Part shown: in pieces, positions 23,225-37,449 of the stretch
Layout of the letters: each line of letters begins with the position of its first letter
Position numbering within the stretch: the stretch's first letter is position 1
From: Mycetocola zhujimingii
Lineage (GTDB): Bacteria > Actinomycetota > Actinomycetes > Actinomycetales > Microbacteriaceae
DNA: 64,000 nucleotides
Direction of reading: 5' to 3'
Assembly (NCBI RefSeq): GCF_003065425.1
Contig: NZ_CP026949.1
Location: 1,116,001-1,180,000, forward strand
Position numbers and translations under genes: made by a program
Notes under the pieces: generated by a model
Told to the model about the DNA's origin: nothing
Seen by the model: the letters and a program-made list of their open reading frames with translations, nothing else
Database searches by the model: none

Positions 23225-25747
23225 ATGACTTCTCTCCTGCTCGACCCGCGCGCCCTTTCGACAACCCAGGGCGAGGCGATCGATCCGGATGCCGTCTACG
23301 AGGCATTCAGCGACTGGGTCACGGCCACCGGCATCCGTCTGTATCCGGCACAGGACGAAGCGATCATCGAGATCGTCTCGGGCCAGAACCTCATTCTCAG
23401 TACCCCGACGGGCACCGGCAAGTCGCTCGTCGCGGTCGGCGCCCACTACGCGGCACTCGTCGCAGGTAAGCGCAGCTTCTACACCGCCCCGATCAAGGCG
23501 CTCGTGAGCGAGAAGTTCTTCTCCCTCGTCGCGATCTTCGGCGCCGAGAATGTCGGCATGATGACCGGCGACTCCTCGGTCAATGCCGACGCACCGATCA
23601 TCTGCTGCACCGCGGAGATCCTCGCCAACCTCGCACTCCGGCATGGCGAAGACACCGAGGTCGACCAGGTCGTCATGGACGAGTTCCACTTCTACGCAGA
23701 CCCCGACCGCGGCTGGGCCTGGCAGGTGCCGCTCCTGTCGCTGCCGCGAGCCCAGTTCATTCTGCTCTCGGCGACCCTCGGCGACGTCACGGAGATCGCC
23801 GAAGACCTCACCCGCCGCACCGGACGCGAGACCGCCCGCGTCACCGGTGTCGAGCGTCCGGTGCCGCTGCACTTCTACTACGAGACCACGCCGATCCACG
23901 AGACCGTGGACGAGCTGCTCACCACGGGGCAGGCCCCGATCTATGTCGTTCACTTCTCGCAGGCAGCCGCGATGGAGCGCGCCCAGTCGATGTCGAGCAT
24001 GAAGGTCGCGACGAGGGAGCAACGGGATGCCATCGCCGAGGCGATCGGCGGCTTCCGCTTCACCACCAGCTTCGGTAAAACCCTCTCCCGGTTGCTTCGT
24101 GCCGGCATCGGCGTGCACCACGCGGGCATGCTGCCGAAGTACCGCCGTCTCGTCGAGCAGCTCGCCCAACAGGGCATGCTGCGTGTGATCTGCGGCACCG
24201 ACACGCTCGGCGTCGGCATCAACGTGCCCATCCGCACCGTGCTGTTCACCGCGCTGACCAAGTACGACGGCGTGAAGATGCGCCAGCTCAAGGCGCGCGA
24301 GTTCCATCAGATCGCCGGGCGCGCCGGGCGTGCGGGCTACGACACGGCTGGCACCGTCGTCGTGCAGGCGCCTGAGCACGAGACCGAGAACCTCAACGCC
24401 ATCAAGAAGGCGGGCGACGACCCGAAGAAGAAGCGCAAGATCATCCGCAAGAAGGCGCCCGACGGCTTCGTCTCCTGGGGAGAGCCGTCCTTCCAGCGCC
24501 TCGTCGCCGCGGAACCTGAGACGCTCACGTCGAGCATGCAGATCACCTCGGCGATGCTCATCAACGTCATCGGCCGCGGGGGAGACGTCTATCAGCACGT
24601 GCACGACCTCGTCTTCGACAACCACGAACCGTTCAAGCGTCAGCTCGAGCTCGCTCGACGTGCCCTCGGCATCTACCGCACGCTCCGCGACTCGGGCATC
24701 GTCGAGCAGTCCGCAGACGGAACGATCCGACTCACCGTCGACCTGCAGCCGAACTTCGCGCTCAACCAGCCGTTGTCGCCGTTCGCGCTCGCCGCATTCG
24801 AGCTGCTCGACCCCGAAGACCCGAGCTACGCGCTCGACATGATCTCCATCGTCGAGGCAACCCTCGACAACCCGCGTGCCGTGCTCAGCCAGCAGCAGTT
24901 CCTCGCCCGGGGTGAGGCCGTCGCCGCGATGAAGTCCGAGGGCATCGAGTACGACGAGCGGATGGAGCTGCTCGAGGAGGTCAGCTACCCCAAGCCGCTC
25001 AACGAACTGCTGACGATCACCTTCGAGACCTACAGCGCCTCCCAGCCGTGGATCCGCGACTTCGAGCTCAGCCCGAAGTCCGTGGTGCGCGACATGTACG
25101 AACGCGCAATGTCGTTTGGCGAGTTCATCGCGTTCTACAAGCTCGCCCGCAGTGAGGGTGTCGTGCTGCGCTACCTGTCCGACGCCTACCGCGCCGCCCG
25201 CCAGACGATCCCCGACGAGGCCAAGAACGAAGACCTGCTCGACCTGATCGAGTGGCTCGGCGAGCTCGTGCGCCAGGTCGACTCGAGCCTGCTTGACGAA
25301 TGGGAAGAACTCACCCACCCCGACCCGGAGAAGCACGCCGAGCACGCGGGCGAGATCGTTCCGCCAGCACCGCAGCGCCTCAGCTCCAACGTCCGGGCGT
25401 TCCGCATCCTCGTGCGCAACGAGCTCTTCCGCCGGGTGCAACTGGCGGCGCTGGAAGACTACGACGCCCTCGGGGAGCTGGACGCGGCATCCGGATTCGA
25501 CGCCGACCGCTGGGCCAACGCGCTCGACGGTTACTACGAACTGCACGACCAGATCCTCACCGGACCTGACGCCCGCAGCTCCAAGCTCCTCATCCTCGAT
25601 GAGTCGGGGCCGGTCTGGACCGCCCGGCAAATCTTCGACGACCCGGCCGGCGACCACGACTGGGGGATCAGCGCGACGGTCGACCTCGCCGAGTCCGACG
25701 AGCAGGGGTTCGCCGTTGTCACCGTCACCGCGGTGGATTCCCTCTGA
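23225..25747 (+). CDS. DUF3516-type superfamily 2 DEAD/DEAH helicase
   Basis: An 840-residue helicase. Walker A is STPTGTGKS (residues 59-67), motif II is DEFH (152-155), motif III LLSATL, and helicase C includes HHAGMLPKYRRLVEQLAQQG and HQIAGRAGRAGYD (motif VI). The long C-terminal half matches the actinobacterial DUF3516 helicases, relatives of Ski2/Mtr4-like RNA helicases. Probably acts on RNA, but the substrate is not established. It is a separate unit in front of the arginine operon. Confidence 0.9.
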   Translation: MTSLLLDPRALSTTQGEAIDPDAVYEAFSDWVTATGIRLYPAQDEAIIEIVSGQNLILSTPTGTGKSLVAVGAHYAALVAGKRSFYTAPIKALVSEKFFSLVAIFGAENVGMMTGDSSVNADAPIICCTAEILANLALRHGEDTEVDQVVMDEFHFYADPDRGWAWQVPLLSLPRAQFILLSATLGDVTEIAEDLTRRTGRETARVTGVERPVPLHFYYETTPIHETVDELLTTGQAPIYVVHFSQAAAMERAQSMSSMKVATREQRDAIAEAIGGFRFTTSFGKTLSRLLRAGIGVHHAGMLPKYRRLVEQLAQQGMLRVICGTDTLGVGINVPIRTVLFTALTKYDGVKMRQLKAREFHQIAGRAGRAGYDTAGTVVVQAPEHETENLNAIKKAGDDPKKKRKIIRKKAPDGFVSWGEPSFQRLVAAEPETLTSSMQITSAMLINVIGRGGDVYQHVHDLVFDNHEPFKRQLELARRALGIYRTLRDSGIVEQSADGTIRLTVDLQPNFALNQPLSPFALAAFELLDPEDPSYALDMISIVEATLDNPRAVLSQQQFLARGEAVAAMKSEGIEYDERMELLEEVSYPKPLNELLTITFETYSASQPWIRDFELSPKSVVRDMYERAMSFGEFIAFYKLARSEGVVLRYLSDAYRAARQTIPDEAKNEDLLDLIEWLGELVRQVDSSLLDEWEELTHPDPEKHAEHAGEIVPPAPQRLSSNVRAFRILVRNELFRRVQLAALEDYDALGELDAASGFDADRWANALDGYYELHDQILTGPDARSSKLLILDESGPVWTARQIFDDPAGDHDWGISATVDLAESDEQGFAVVTVTAVDSL

Positions 25748-25808
25748 CGGGTGCCGTTCAGCGCAGATCGATTGGCGGATGCCGCTCGGAACCCGCTAAA
25801 GTCGAGGA

Positions 25809-25895
25809 ATGGCCATCATCGACAGCAGTGTTTCAGCCCAGGGCTTCGCCCCGAGCGCACTCCGTCGACGCCGTAACACCTCAGAGCGACGATAG
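25809..25895 (+). CDS. Putative arginine leader peptide of the arg operon
   Basis: A 28-codon frame encodes MAIIDSSVSAQGFAPSALRR, then RR, and ends RR-stop: codons CGT CGA CGC CGT, then CGA CGA just before TAG. TAAAGT at 25797-25802 is seven bases upstream, so the transcript could be leaderless, starting at this ATG; TTGGCG at 25772 is a possible -35. A run of codons for the operon's own product directly before argC is the classic layout of ribosome-mediated attenuation. Experimental proof is absent. Confidence 0.55.
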   Translation: MAIIDSSVSAQGFAPSALRRRRNTSERR

Positions 25896-25907
25896 GCGAC
25901 GCTGGGC

Positions 25908-25957
25908 GAACGGTGCATGGCACGGTTCCGAGAGGCGCCGCCGACCATCCATCGTTC
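25908..25957 (+). promoter_or_regulatory. Stem-loop between arginine leader peptide and argC
   Basis: GAACGGTGCATGG (25908-25920) can pair with CCATCCATCGTTC (25945-25957) with one mismatch and one G-U pair. No T-run follows, so it is not an obvious terminator. It ends 11 bases before the argC ribosome binding site AAGG (25969-25972). A ribosome stalled in the leader could influence it. Inference. Confidence 0.35.
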
Positions 25958-25979
25958 ATCCCCTCAATAAGGTAGAGCC

Positions 25980-27035
25980 ATGTCCTTCTCTGTAGCCGTA
26001 GCCGGAGCATCCGGATACGCCGGGGGCGAGTTGCTGCGATTGCTCGCGGCCCACCCCGATTTCGACATCCGCACGGTGACCGCGCATTCCAACGCCGGCC
26101 AGCCACTGGCATCCGCACAACCACACCTGCGTTCCCTCGCGCACCTGACCCTGACCGACACCACACCGGAGAATCTCGCCGGGCATGACGTCGTTTTCCT
26201 CGCCCTGCCGCACGGCAAGTCCGGTGAAGTCACCGCCCAGCTAGACGCCGACACGCTCGTCATCGACTGCGGCGCCGATCACCGCCTCACCAGCGAGGCC
26301 GACTGGGCACAGTTCTACGGCGGCGACTACTTCGGCGCCTGGCAGTACGGCGTACCGGAGCTCCAGCTCAGCACCCCGACCGGCCCCATCAAACAGCGCG
26401 ACAACCTCGTCGGCGCACGGCGGATCGCTGCCCCCGGCTGCAACGCGAGCACCGTCGCCCTCTCGCTCGTGCCAGGCATCCTCGCCGGTGTGATCGAGGC
26501 GACCGACATCGTCTCGGTACTCGCCGTTGGGCCCTCCGGTGCCGGCAAGGCGCTCAAGACCAACCTGCTCGCGAGCGAAATTCTCGGCTCCGCCAACCCG
26601 TACGCGGTCGGCGGCACGCACCGGCACATCCCGGAGATCGCGCAGAGCCTCCGCACGGCGGGCGCCACCGACGTGAGCGTCTCGTTCACACCGGTCCTCG
26701 TGCCGATGTCGCGCGGCATCCTCGCGACCAGCACTGCCCGCATCGTGCCGGGAACCGGTGCGGATGCCGTCCGCGCGGCCTGGCAGGACGCCTACGGTTC
26801 CGAAACCTTCGTGCAGCTGTTGCCGGAGGGGGAGTTTCCCCGGACCGCCGATGTGATCGGCGCGAACACCATGCTCATGGGGCTCGCCGTGGACGAAGCG
26901 GCAGGCCGCGTCGTCGTCGTGACCGCCGTCGACAACCTCGCCAAGGGCACCGCTGGTGCCGCCATCCAGTCAGCGAACATCGCACTGGGACTCGACGAAG
27001 CAACTGGGCTTCCTCTGAACGGAGTAGCACCGTGA
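25980..27035 (+). CDS. argC: N-acetyl-gamma-glutamyl-phosphate reductase
   Basis: A 351-residue NADP-dependent enzyme reducing N-acetylglutamyl phosphate to the semialdehyde, third step of arginine synthesis. [14 protein letters not shown] is the dinucleotide-binding loop; Cys154 in AAPGCNAS is the catalytic thiol; [10 protein letters not shown] holds the general-base His. First gene of argCJBDF. AAGG lies seven bases before the ATG. Its stop overlaps the argJ GTG by four bases. Confidence 0.97.
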   Translation: MSFSVAVAGASGYAGGELLRLLAAHPDFDIRTVTAHSNAGQPLASAQPHLRSLAHLTLTDTTPENLAGHDVVFLALPHGKSGEVTAQLDADTLVIDCGADHRLTSEADWAQFYGGDYFGAWQYGVPELQLSTPTGPIKQRDNLVGARRIAAPGCNASTVALSLVPGILAGVIEATDIVSVLAVGPSGAGKALKTNLLASEILGSANPYAVGGTHRHIPEIAQSLRTAGATDVSVSFTPVLVPMSRGILATSTARIVPGTGADAVRAAWQDAYGSETFVQLLPEGEFPRTADVIGANTMLMGLAVDEAAGRVVVVTAVDNLAKGTAGAAIQSANIALGLDEATGLPLNGVAP

Positions 27036-28183
27036 CCGTCACCGCAGCACAGGGATTCGAAGCGTCAGGGATCGCAATCGGCCTCAAGGACTCAGGCGGC
27101 AAGGACCTCGCGCTCGTCGTCAACCGCGGGCCCCGCTACGCATCCGCCGCCGTGTTCACGAGCAACCGTGCGCAGGCCAATCCGATCCTCTGGTCGAAGC
27201 AGGTCATCGACGACGGAACGGTCAACGCGATCGTGCTCAACTCGGGCGGCGCCAACTGCTTCACCGGCCCCGAGGGCTTCCAGACCACCCACGCCACGGC
27301 CGAGGCCGTGGCATCCGCACTCGAGGTCTCAGCCGGCGACGTGCTCGTCTGCTCGACCGGCCTCATCGGCGTGCAGCTCGATCGTGACAAGCTCCTGCCC
27401 GGCGTCGCCACGGCGGCAGCGGCACTCAGCACCGACGGCGGAACCGACGCCGCCGAGGCGATCCTCACCACCGACAGCCACGCGAAGACGGCGGTCGTCG
27501 AGGGTGACGGCTGGGTGATCGGCGGAATGGCGAAGGGCGCAGGGATGCTCGCGCCCGGGCTCGCCACGATGCTCGTCGTGCTCACAACCGACGCCGACCT
27601 CGCCAGTGACCAGCTCGACCGCGCGCTGAGGGCGGCCACCAGGGTCAGCTTCGACCGCCTCGACTCGGACGGCTGCATGTCGACGAACGACCAGGTCACT
27701 CTCCTCGCGTCGGGGGCATCCGGGGTCTCACCCGACGCCGATTCGTTCACCGCTGCCGTCCGCGAGATCTGCCTCGACCTGGCTCGCCAGCTCCAGGGCG
27801 ACGCCGAGGGCGCGAGCCACGACATCACCATCGAGGTTCACGGGGCCGTGAGCGAAGACGACGCCGTCGAGGTCGGCCGCTCCGTCGCACGGAACAACCT
27901 CTTCAAGGCCGCCGTCTTCGGCAACGACCCCAACTGGGGACGGGTCCTCGCCGCGATCGGGACCACCCAGGCCGTGTTCGACCCATACGCCGTCGACGTC
28001 TCGATGAACGGGGTTCGGGTCTGTCACGCCGGGGCGCCGGACGCCCCGCGTGAGGACGTCGACCTCACCGGCCGCGCGGTCTCGGTCGTCATCGATCTCA
28101 AAGAGGGCACCGAGTCTGCCACCATCCTGACCAACGACCTCACGCACGACTACGTGCACGAGAACAGCGCGTACTCGAGTTGA
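27032..28183 (+). CDS. argJ: Bifunctional ornithine acetyltransferase / N-acetylglutamate synthase
   Basis: A 383-residue ArgJ that recycles the acetyl group from N-acetylornithine to glutamate. It self-cleaves before Thr179 in [14 protein letters not shown], the conserved A-T-M-L autoprocessing site, and [17 protein letters not shown] is also diagnostic. Presence of argJ means a cyclic pathway. GTG start overlaps the argC stop (GTGA). Confidence 0.97.
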   Translation: MTVTAAQGFEASGIAIGLKDSGGKDLALVVNRGPRYASAAVFTSNRAQANPILWSKQVIDDGTVNAIVLNSGGANCFTGPEGFQTTHATAEAVASALEVSAGDVLVCSTGLIGVQLDRDKLLPGVATAAAALSTDGGTDAAEAILTTDSHAKTAVVEGDGWVIGGMAKGAGMLAPGLATMLVVLTTDADLASDQLDRALRAATRVSFDRLDSDGCMSTNDQVTLLASGASGVSPDADSFTAAVREICLDLARQLQGDAEGASHDITIEVHGAVSEDDAVEVGRSVARNNLFKAAVFGNDPNWGRVLAAIGTTQAVFDPYAVDVSMNGVRVCHAGAPDAPREDVDLTGRAVSVVIDLKEGTESATILTNDLTHDYVHENSAYSS

Positions 28184-29108
28184 TGATGACGGATACAGCA
28201 GCCACCACAGACGCTATAGCGAAAGCCGCGGTGCTCATCGAAGCGCTGCCATGGCTCAAGCGCTACCACGGCGCCATTGCCGTCGTGAAGTTCGGCGGGA
28301 ACGCCATGGTCAGTCCCGAACTCACCCGTGCATTCGCCGAAGACATGGTCTTCCTCCGCCACGCGGGCCTCAAGCCGGTCGTCGTGCACGGCGGTGGGCC
28401 GCAGATTTCGGCACGGCTCACCGAGCTGGGCATCGAGAGCGAATTCCGTGGCGGCTACCGGGTGACAACGCCCGAGGCCATGACCGTTGTTCGCGACGTC
28501 CTGAACCACGACGTCAACGCGCACCTCGTCGACCTCATCAACGAGCACGGCAGCTTCTCGATCGGACTCAGCGGCGAAGCGGCGAGCAGCACCGAGTCCG
28601 GAGCGGCAACAACGCTCTTCACTGGAGCGCGCCGCGGAGCGGTCGTGAACGGCGAAACCGTCGACCTCGGTCTCGTCGGGGACGTCGTGTCGGTGGCACC
28701 ACAGACCGTGCTCGACGCCATCGACGCCGGTCTCATCCCCGTCATCTCGTCGATAGCGCCCGACGGCGACGTGCCGGGCCAGGTTCTCAACGTGAACGCT
28801 GACGCCGCGGCATCCGCTCTCGCTGTGGCACTGAACGCTGACAAGTTCCTCATCCTCACCGATGTCGCAGGCCTCTACAGCGACTGGCCCGACCGTGATT
28901 CCCTCGTGTCGGTCATCTCGACGACGGCGCTGCGCGAGCTTCTGCCGGCTCTCGAATCGGGAATGATCCCCAAGATGGCCGCGTGTCTCGAAGCCGTCGA
29001 CGGCGGAGTGCGCAACGCGGCGATCATCGACGGCAGGCTCGAGCACTCGATCCTGCTCGAGGTCTTCACCCAGCAGGGCATCGGAACACAGATCGTGGGG
29101 GAGGACTC

Positions 29109-29112
<4 letters not shown>
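28183..29112 (+). CDS. argB: Acetylglutamate kinase
   Basis: A 309-residue amino-acid kinase making N-acetylglutamyl phosphate, usually the arginine-feedback step. Seen: VKFGGNAM (phosphate-binding Lys/Gly), [13 protein letters not shown], and [17 protein letters not shown] near the nucleotide site. Start ATG 28183 overlaps the argJ stop (TGATG); an ATG follows directly at 28186. The stop overlaps argD. Confidence 0.96.
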
Positions 29113-31264
<2,152 letters not shown>

Positions 31265-31276
31265 CCCACAGGGCCA

Positions 31277-31293
31277 GCCCGGACCAGCCGGGC
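31277..31293 (+). other. Short hairpin between argF and argG
   Basis: GCCCGG (31277-31282), loop ACCAG, CCGGGC (31288-31293), followed by ACTTTCACTACACTTTT. It might slow or partly end transcription after argF; the gap of 72 bases could also hold an argG promoter. Neither is proven. Confidence 0.35.
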
Positions 31294-31336
31294 ACTTTCA
31301 CTACACTTTTAACCACAAGCAATCAAGGAGAATCTC

Positions 31337-33977
<2,641 letters not shown>

Positions 33978-33979
33978 GC

Positions 33980-34570
33980 GTGTTCGACCGCGCGTTCTTC
34001 GAGCGCCCGTCCGTTGACGTAGCACCGCACCTTTTGGGTGCGGTGCTTCGTCACACGACGGATGCCGGCACCGTCGGGGTGCGCATCACCGAGGTTGAGG
34101 CCTATATCGGCCAGGGCGTCGACCCGGGTTCGCACGCGTTCCGCGGTAAGACGGCTCGGAACGCGAGCATGTTCGGCGAGCCAGGGCACCTGTACTGCTA
34201 CTTCACCTACGGGATGCACGTGTGCGCCAACGTTGTCTGCTCGCCCGATGGCGAAGCATCCGCGTGTCTGATCCGTGCGGGCGAGGTCGTCGAGGGTATC
34301 GAGCTGGCGCGGTTTCGGCGGACGACCTCGAAGAGCGACCGCGACCTGGCACAGGGACCGGCGCGCCTCGTCGTCGCCCTTGGCATCAGCCTGGCTCAGA
34401 ACGGGAGCGATCTGTTCGCACCGCCGTTCTCGCTCGAACCAGCTGCTGAGCCGGCCGCGTACGAGACGGGCCCCCGCACCGGTGTGGCTGGCGGGGCCGA
34501 CCTGCCCTGGCGGTTCTGGATCCCCGGCGAGTCGAGCGTGTCACCCTACAAGCGGCATCCGAAGGTCTGA
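33980..34570 (+). CDS. mpg: 3-methyladenine DNA glycosylase (AAG/Mpg family)
   Basis: A 196-residue base-excision repair glycosylase removing alkylated purines. Seen: ITEVEAYIGQGVDPGSHAFR with GKTARNASMFGEPGHLYCYF (base-flipping and active-site region), YGMHVCANVVC, and ILIRAGE-like CLIRAGEVVEG. Length is near the family norm. It starts GTG two bases after argH, an unusual operon partner for arginine synthesis but one seen in other actinobacteria. Confidence 0.93.
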   Translation: MFDRAFFERPSVDVAPHLLGAVLRHTTDAGTVGVRITEVEAYIGQGVDPGSHAFRGKTARNASMFGEPGHLYCYFTYGMHVCANVVCSPDGEASACLIRAGEVVEGIELARFRRTTSKSDRDLAQGPARLVVALGISLAQNGSDLFAPPFSLEPAAEPAAYETGPRTGVAGGADLPWRFWIPGESSVSPYKRHPKV

Positions 34571-34588
34571 GCCGCGGCGACCGGCCCC

Positions 34589-34762
34589 GCGCAGCGCTGA
34601 GTGGTCGCGTTTGGTCGTTTGGATCGCTGTTTGACGACACTTTGTGACAACTGAAGGGTCTGCGACACGATGCCGAGGCCCGGCGCAGCGTTGAGTGGTC
34701 GCGTTTGGTCGTTTGGATCGCTGTTTGACGACACTTTGCGACAACTGAAGGGCCTGCGACAC
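34589..34762 (+). repeat. Two-copy 80-bp tandem repeat with 14-bp spacer
   Basis: Copies at 34589-34668 and 34683-34762 differ at three positions only. Each contains GAGTGGTCGCGTTTGGTCGT, TTGACGACACTTTG and ends CTGCGACAC. It lies in the intergenic region between the convergent glycosylase and membrane protein genes. No coding potential is convincing. Confidence 0.85.
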
Positions 34763-34786
34763 GGCGCGGCGACTCGAGGCGGCGGA

Positions 34787-35395
34787 TCAGCTCAGCGCGA
34801 AGTGGAACAGCGCCGCACTCGATGACGCCCAGATCAGGCTCGTAAAGGTGCCGATGATGAACCGCTCGCGAGCCTCGGGTGCTTCGAGCTCGGTGAACCG
34901 GCCGACGCCCTTGATGGCGACGATGATCGCTATGGCTTCGGGAAAGCCGGCCATGAGAGTGGCGGCGACCGAAAAGCGCTCGAGGTAACCGATCGTGCGT
35001 CCGCCGCGAAGGACCTCATGCTGGGAGCCCCCGGCGGATCGCACGGTGCCGCGCCCGCTCCGGTCGGTGTCTGAGACGAGGATGCCGCCGAACAGTCCCG
35101 GTCGAACGAGCCCCCGGGTCGCGAGTCTCAGCACCCAGGTGGTGGCAGTGCCACCGCCGAGCACAGCGATGGCGACGCCCAACACGCCGAGCGAGACGAG
35201 AACGCCGAGCGGAACCGTTGGGGACGGGATAGCGAGGAGCGCAACGTCAACAGCGAGAATCGCGGCAGCAATCGTGATCCATCGGGGCTGCTGGCGCCAG
35301 TGGGCGAGGACGATGACCGCGAGGCAACCCACTGCGAGCACGAGCGCGAGTGTCCAGTAGACAGTTCCGGGAACCGTGCCGACGATCGGTGTCAT
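34787..35395 (-). CDS. Membrane protein, five TM helices, paired with SatD-like protein
   Basis: A 202-residue protein with about five hydrophobic helices and a central polar segment (residues about 110-135). The C-terminus contains EAPEARERFIIGTFTSLIWA. Its ATG overlaps the stop of the preceding SatD-like gene (ATGA), so the two belong together, as in SatD/membrane protein pairs. Function unknown. Confidence 0.75.
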   Translation of the reverse strand: MTPIVGTVPGTVYWTLALVLAVGCLAVIVLAHWRQQPRWITIAAAILAVDVALLAIPSPTVPLGVLVSLGVLGVAIAVLGGGTATTWVLRLATRGLVRPGLFGGILVSDTDRSGRGTVRSAGGSQHEVLRGGRTIGYLERFSVAATLMAGFPEAIAIIVAIKGVGRFTELEAPEARERFIIGTFTSLIWASSSAALFHFALS

Positions 35396-36021
35396 GCCTC
35401 GGTCTCCTCACTGCCGTTGATGGTGTCGAGTAGCCTAACAAGCGCCTCAGACGCCGCTCGTTCGACACGGATTCCTGCCGCGCGGGCCCTCAGGCTGGCT
35501 GCTCCCGCGGTGATTCCGAGCCGTGAAGCGGATTCCGACTGGGTGAGGCCGGTCGACAGCAGGTCGTAGAGTTCCCAGCCGCCGTCGGTTCGGCGGTCAC
35601 GCAGGTGGAGCAGGAGAGTGATGAGCGCTTCGACGTCGGCGCCACGGATGGCGGGGGAGTCCTCGTTCTCCGCGCCGGCGAGGGTGAGTGCGAACCGGGT
35701 CGGCTGCTTCTTTGCGCGCGTGACAGCATCCCGCGCCGCGTAAAACGCTTCGCCGGTGGCCTCGCGGGTGTCGGCGGGGAGCGGCAGCCGTACGGACCCG
35801 ACCCCAACCCCCACACTCCACTCACCCGCGCGGGTGAGTTCGAGAACCAGGGTCAGGAGGAGGGCGGCGTCATCGACGAGCAGTTGCAGCTCATCGCCCG
35901 CGGTTCGGTCGGCGGGAAGCAGCAGCTGGTCGCCATGGTCGGTGTTGAGCGCCGTGAGGGTGGCCGCAACACGGTCCGTGGTGTGGCGGCTGTCGATCTG
36001 GTCGGCAGTGAGAACGAACAT
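35392..36021 (-). CDS. SatD-like protein with helix-turn-helix end
   Basis: A 209-residue soluble protein. MFVLTADQIDSRHTTDRV at the N-terminus and DRTAGDELQLLVDDAALLLT follow the pattern of SatD-family proteins (a GDE-Q motif in a cyclase-like fold). The last third (STGLTQSESASRLGITAGAA) reads as a helix-turn-helix, so it may bind DNA. Upstream inverted repeats could be its operator. Role unknown; named by resemblance only. Confidence 0.65.
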   Translation of the reverse strand: MFVLTADQIDSRHTTDRVAATLTALNTDHGDQLLLPADRTAGDELQLLVDDAALLLTLVLELTRAGEWSVGVGVGSVRLPLPADTREATGEAFYAARDAVTRAKKQPTRFALTLAGAENEDSPAIRGADVEALITLLLHLRDRRTDGGWELYDLLSTGLTQSESASRLGITAGAASLRARAAGIRVERAASEALVRLLDTINGSEETEA

Positions 36022-36035
36022 GACCCTCTCCTATG

Positions 36036-36080
36036 TTTAGCCTAAAAGCATAACTAGACCGATATTAGGAAATAACCTAA
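36036..36080. promoter_or_regulatory. AT-rich inverted repeats upstream of SatD-like gene
   Basis: TTTAGCCTAAA (36036-36046) and TTAGG-AAATAA-CCTAA (36065-36080) share the half-site TTAGG/CCTAA. They lie 15-60 bases upstream of the SatD-like start in a markedly AT-rich stretch, so they fit a promoter overlapped by an operator, perhaps for the SatD-like protein's own helix-turn-helix. Confidence 0.55.
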
Positions 36081-36153
36081 AGTAAGTCAAGAGTGAGGTT
36101 ATGGCCTCACATCGGCACACGTCGTCGAGGGGCGCGCTGGTATCGTGTCAGTC

Positions 36154-37449
36154 GTGTCCACGTCACTACTGTCCAGCCAAGCGAACGATTCCACCTTCGA
36201 TGACATCTGGGAGGAACTCGTCTGGCGAGGACTCGTGCACGTGTCGACCGATGCGGGCGAGCTGAAGGAGCTCCTCGCCGGCGCGCCGATCACCCACTAC
36301 TGCGGGTTCGACCCGACCGCCCCGAGCCTGCACCTCGGCAACCTCGTTCAGCTCCTGCTCATGCGCCGCATCCAGCTCGCCGGCCACAAGCCGCTCGGCC
36401 TCGTCGGCGGATCGACCGGGCTCATCGGTGACCCGCGCCCCACTGCCGAGCGCACTCTCAACACGCGCGAGACCGTCGCCGACTGGGTGGAGCGACTGCA
36501 GGGCCAGGTCTCCCGGTTCCTCAGCTTCGAGGGTGACAACGCTGCACGCATGGTGAACAACCTCGACTGGACGGCGCCGCTCTCCGCCATCGACTTCCTC
36601 CGCGACGTTGGCAAGTACTTCCGGGTCGGGACCATGCTCAAGAAGGATGCCGTCAGCGCACGCCTCAACTCCGACGCGGGCATCAGCTACACCGAGTTCA
36701 GCTACCAGATCCTGCAGGGGCTGGACTTCCTCGAGCTGTTCCGCAGCTACGGCTGTGTGCTGCAGACCGGTGGCAGCGACCAGTGGGGAAACCTCACGAG
36801 CGGAACCGACCTCATCCACAAGGCCGAGGGGAAGAGCGCGCACGCCATCGGCACCCCGCTCATCACCAACTCCGACGGTACGAAGTTCGGCAAGAGCGAG
36901 GGCAACGCCGTCTGGCTCGACCCCGAGATGACGAGTCCTTACGCGTTCTACCAGTTCTGGGTCAACTCCGACGACGCGGATGTCATCGCGCGGCTCAAGG
37001 TGTTCACCTTCCTCACTCGCGAAGAGATCGAGCGGCTCGAAGGTGCTGTGGCCACTGAGCCGTTCCGTCGTGAAGCGCAGAAGCGACTCGCGTACGAGGT
37101 CACGTCTCTCGTTCACGGTGTCGACGCAACGGATGCCGCGATCGCCGCGTCCGCAGCCCTCTTCGGCCAGGGCGAACTGTCGGGCCTCGATGCAGCGACG
37201 CTCAGCTCAGCGCTGTCCGAACTCCCGCATGTGACGGCTGCGCTCGGGGTTCCCCTGACACAACTCCTTGTTGACACGAAGCTCACCTCGAGCATCGGCG
37301 AAGCGCGCCGTGCGATTGCGCAGGGCGGCGTGTACCTCAACAACGCCAAGGTCACCGATGAGTCGGCTGTTCTCGACGACACCCTGGCCGGGGGAGTGGC
37401 GGTCCTCCGGAGGGGCAAGAAGACTCTCGCCGGCGTGTTTACGGAGTAA
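36154..37449 (+). CDS. tyrS: Tyrosyl-tRNA synthetase
   Basis: A 431-residue class I aminoacyl-tRNA synthetase charging tRNA-Tyr. HIGH-like motif is in FDPTAPSLHLGNLVQLL; KMSKS-like motif is KFGKSEG; YTEFSYQILQGLDFLELFRS and GGSDQWGNLTSG bind tyrosine. The C-terminal S4 domain (TSSIGEARRAIAQGGVYLNN) binds tRNA. TATCGT at 36141-36146 looks like a -10 box overlapping the first possible GTG (36145), so a leaderless start at GTG 36154 is preferred. Confidence 0.96.
   Translation: MSTSLLSSQANDSTFDDIWEELVWRGLVHVSTDAGELKELLAGAPITHYCGFDPTAPSLHLGNLVQLLLMRRIQLAGHKPLGLVGGSTGLIGDPRPTAERTLNTRETVADWVERLQGQVSRFLSFEGDNAARMVNNLDWTAPLSAIDFLRDVGKYFRVGTMLKKDAVSARLNSDAGISYTEFSYQILQGLDFLELFRSYGCVLQTGGSDQWGNLTSGTDLIHKAEGKSAHAIGTPLITNSDGTKFGKSEGNAVWLDPEMTSPYAFYQFWVNSDDADVIARLKVFTFLTREEIERLEGAVATEPFRREAQKRLAYEVTSLVHGVDATDAAIAASAALFGQGELSGLDAATLSSALSELPHVTAALGVPLTQLLVDTKLTSSIGEARRAIAQGGVYLNNAKVTDESAVLDDTLAGGVAVLRRGKKTLAGVFTE

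Noticed and set aside
23105-25657. Very long antisense frame opposite the helicase gene
   Set aside because: High GC third positions make the opposite strand open; the forward frame has all helicase motifs, the reverse product has none.
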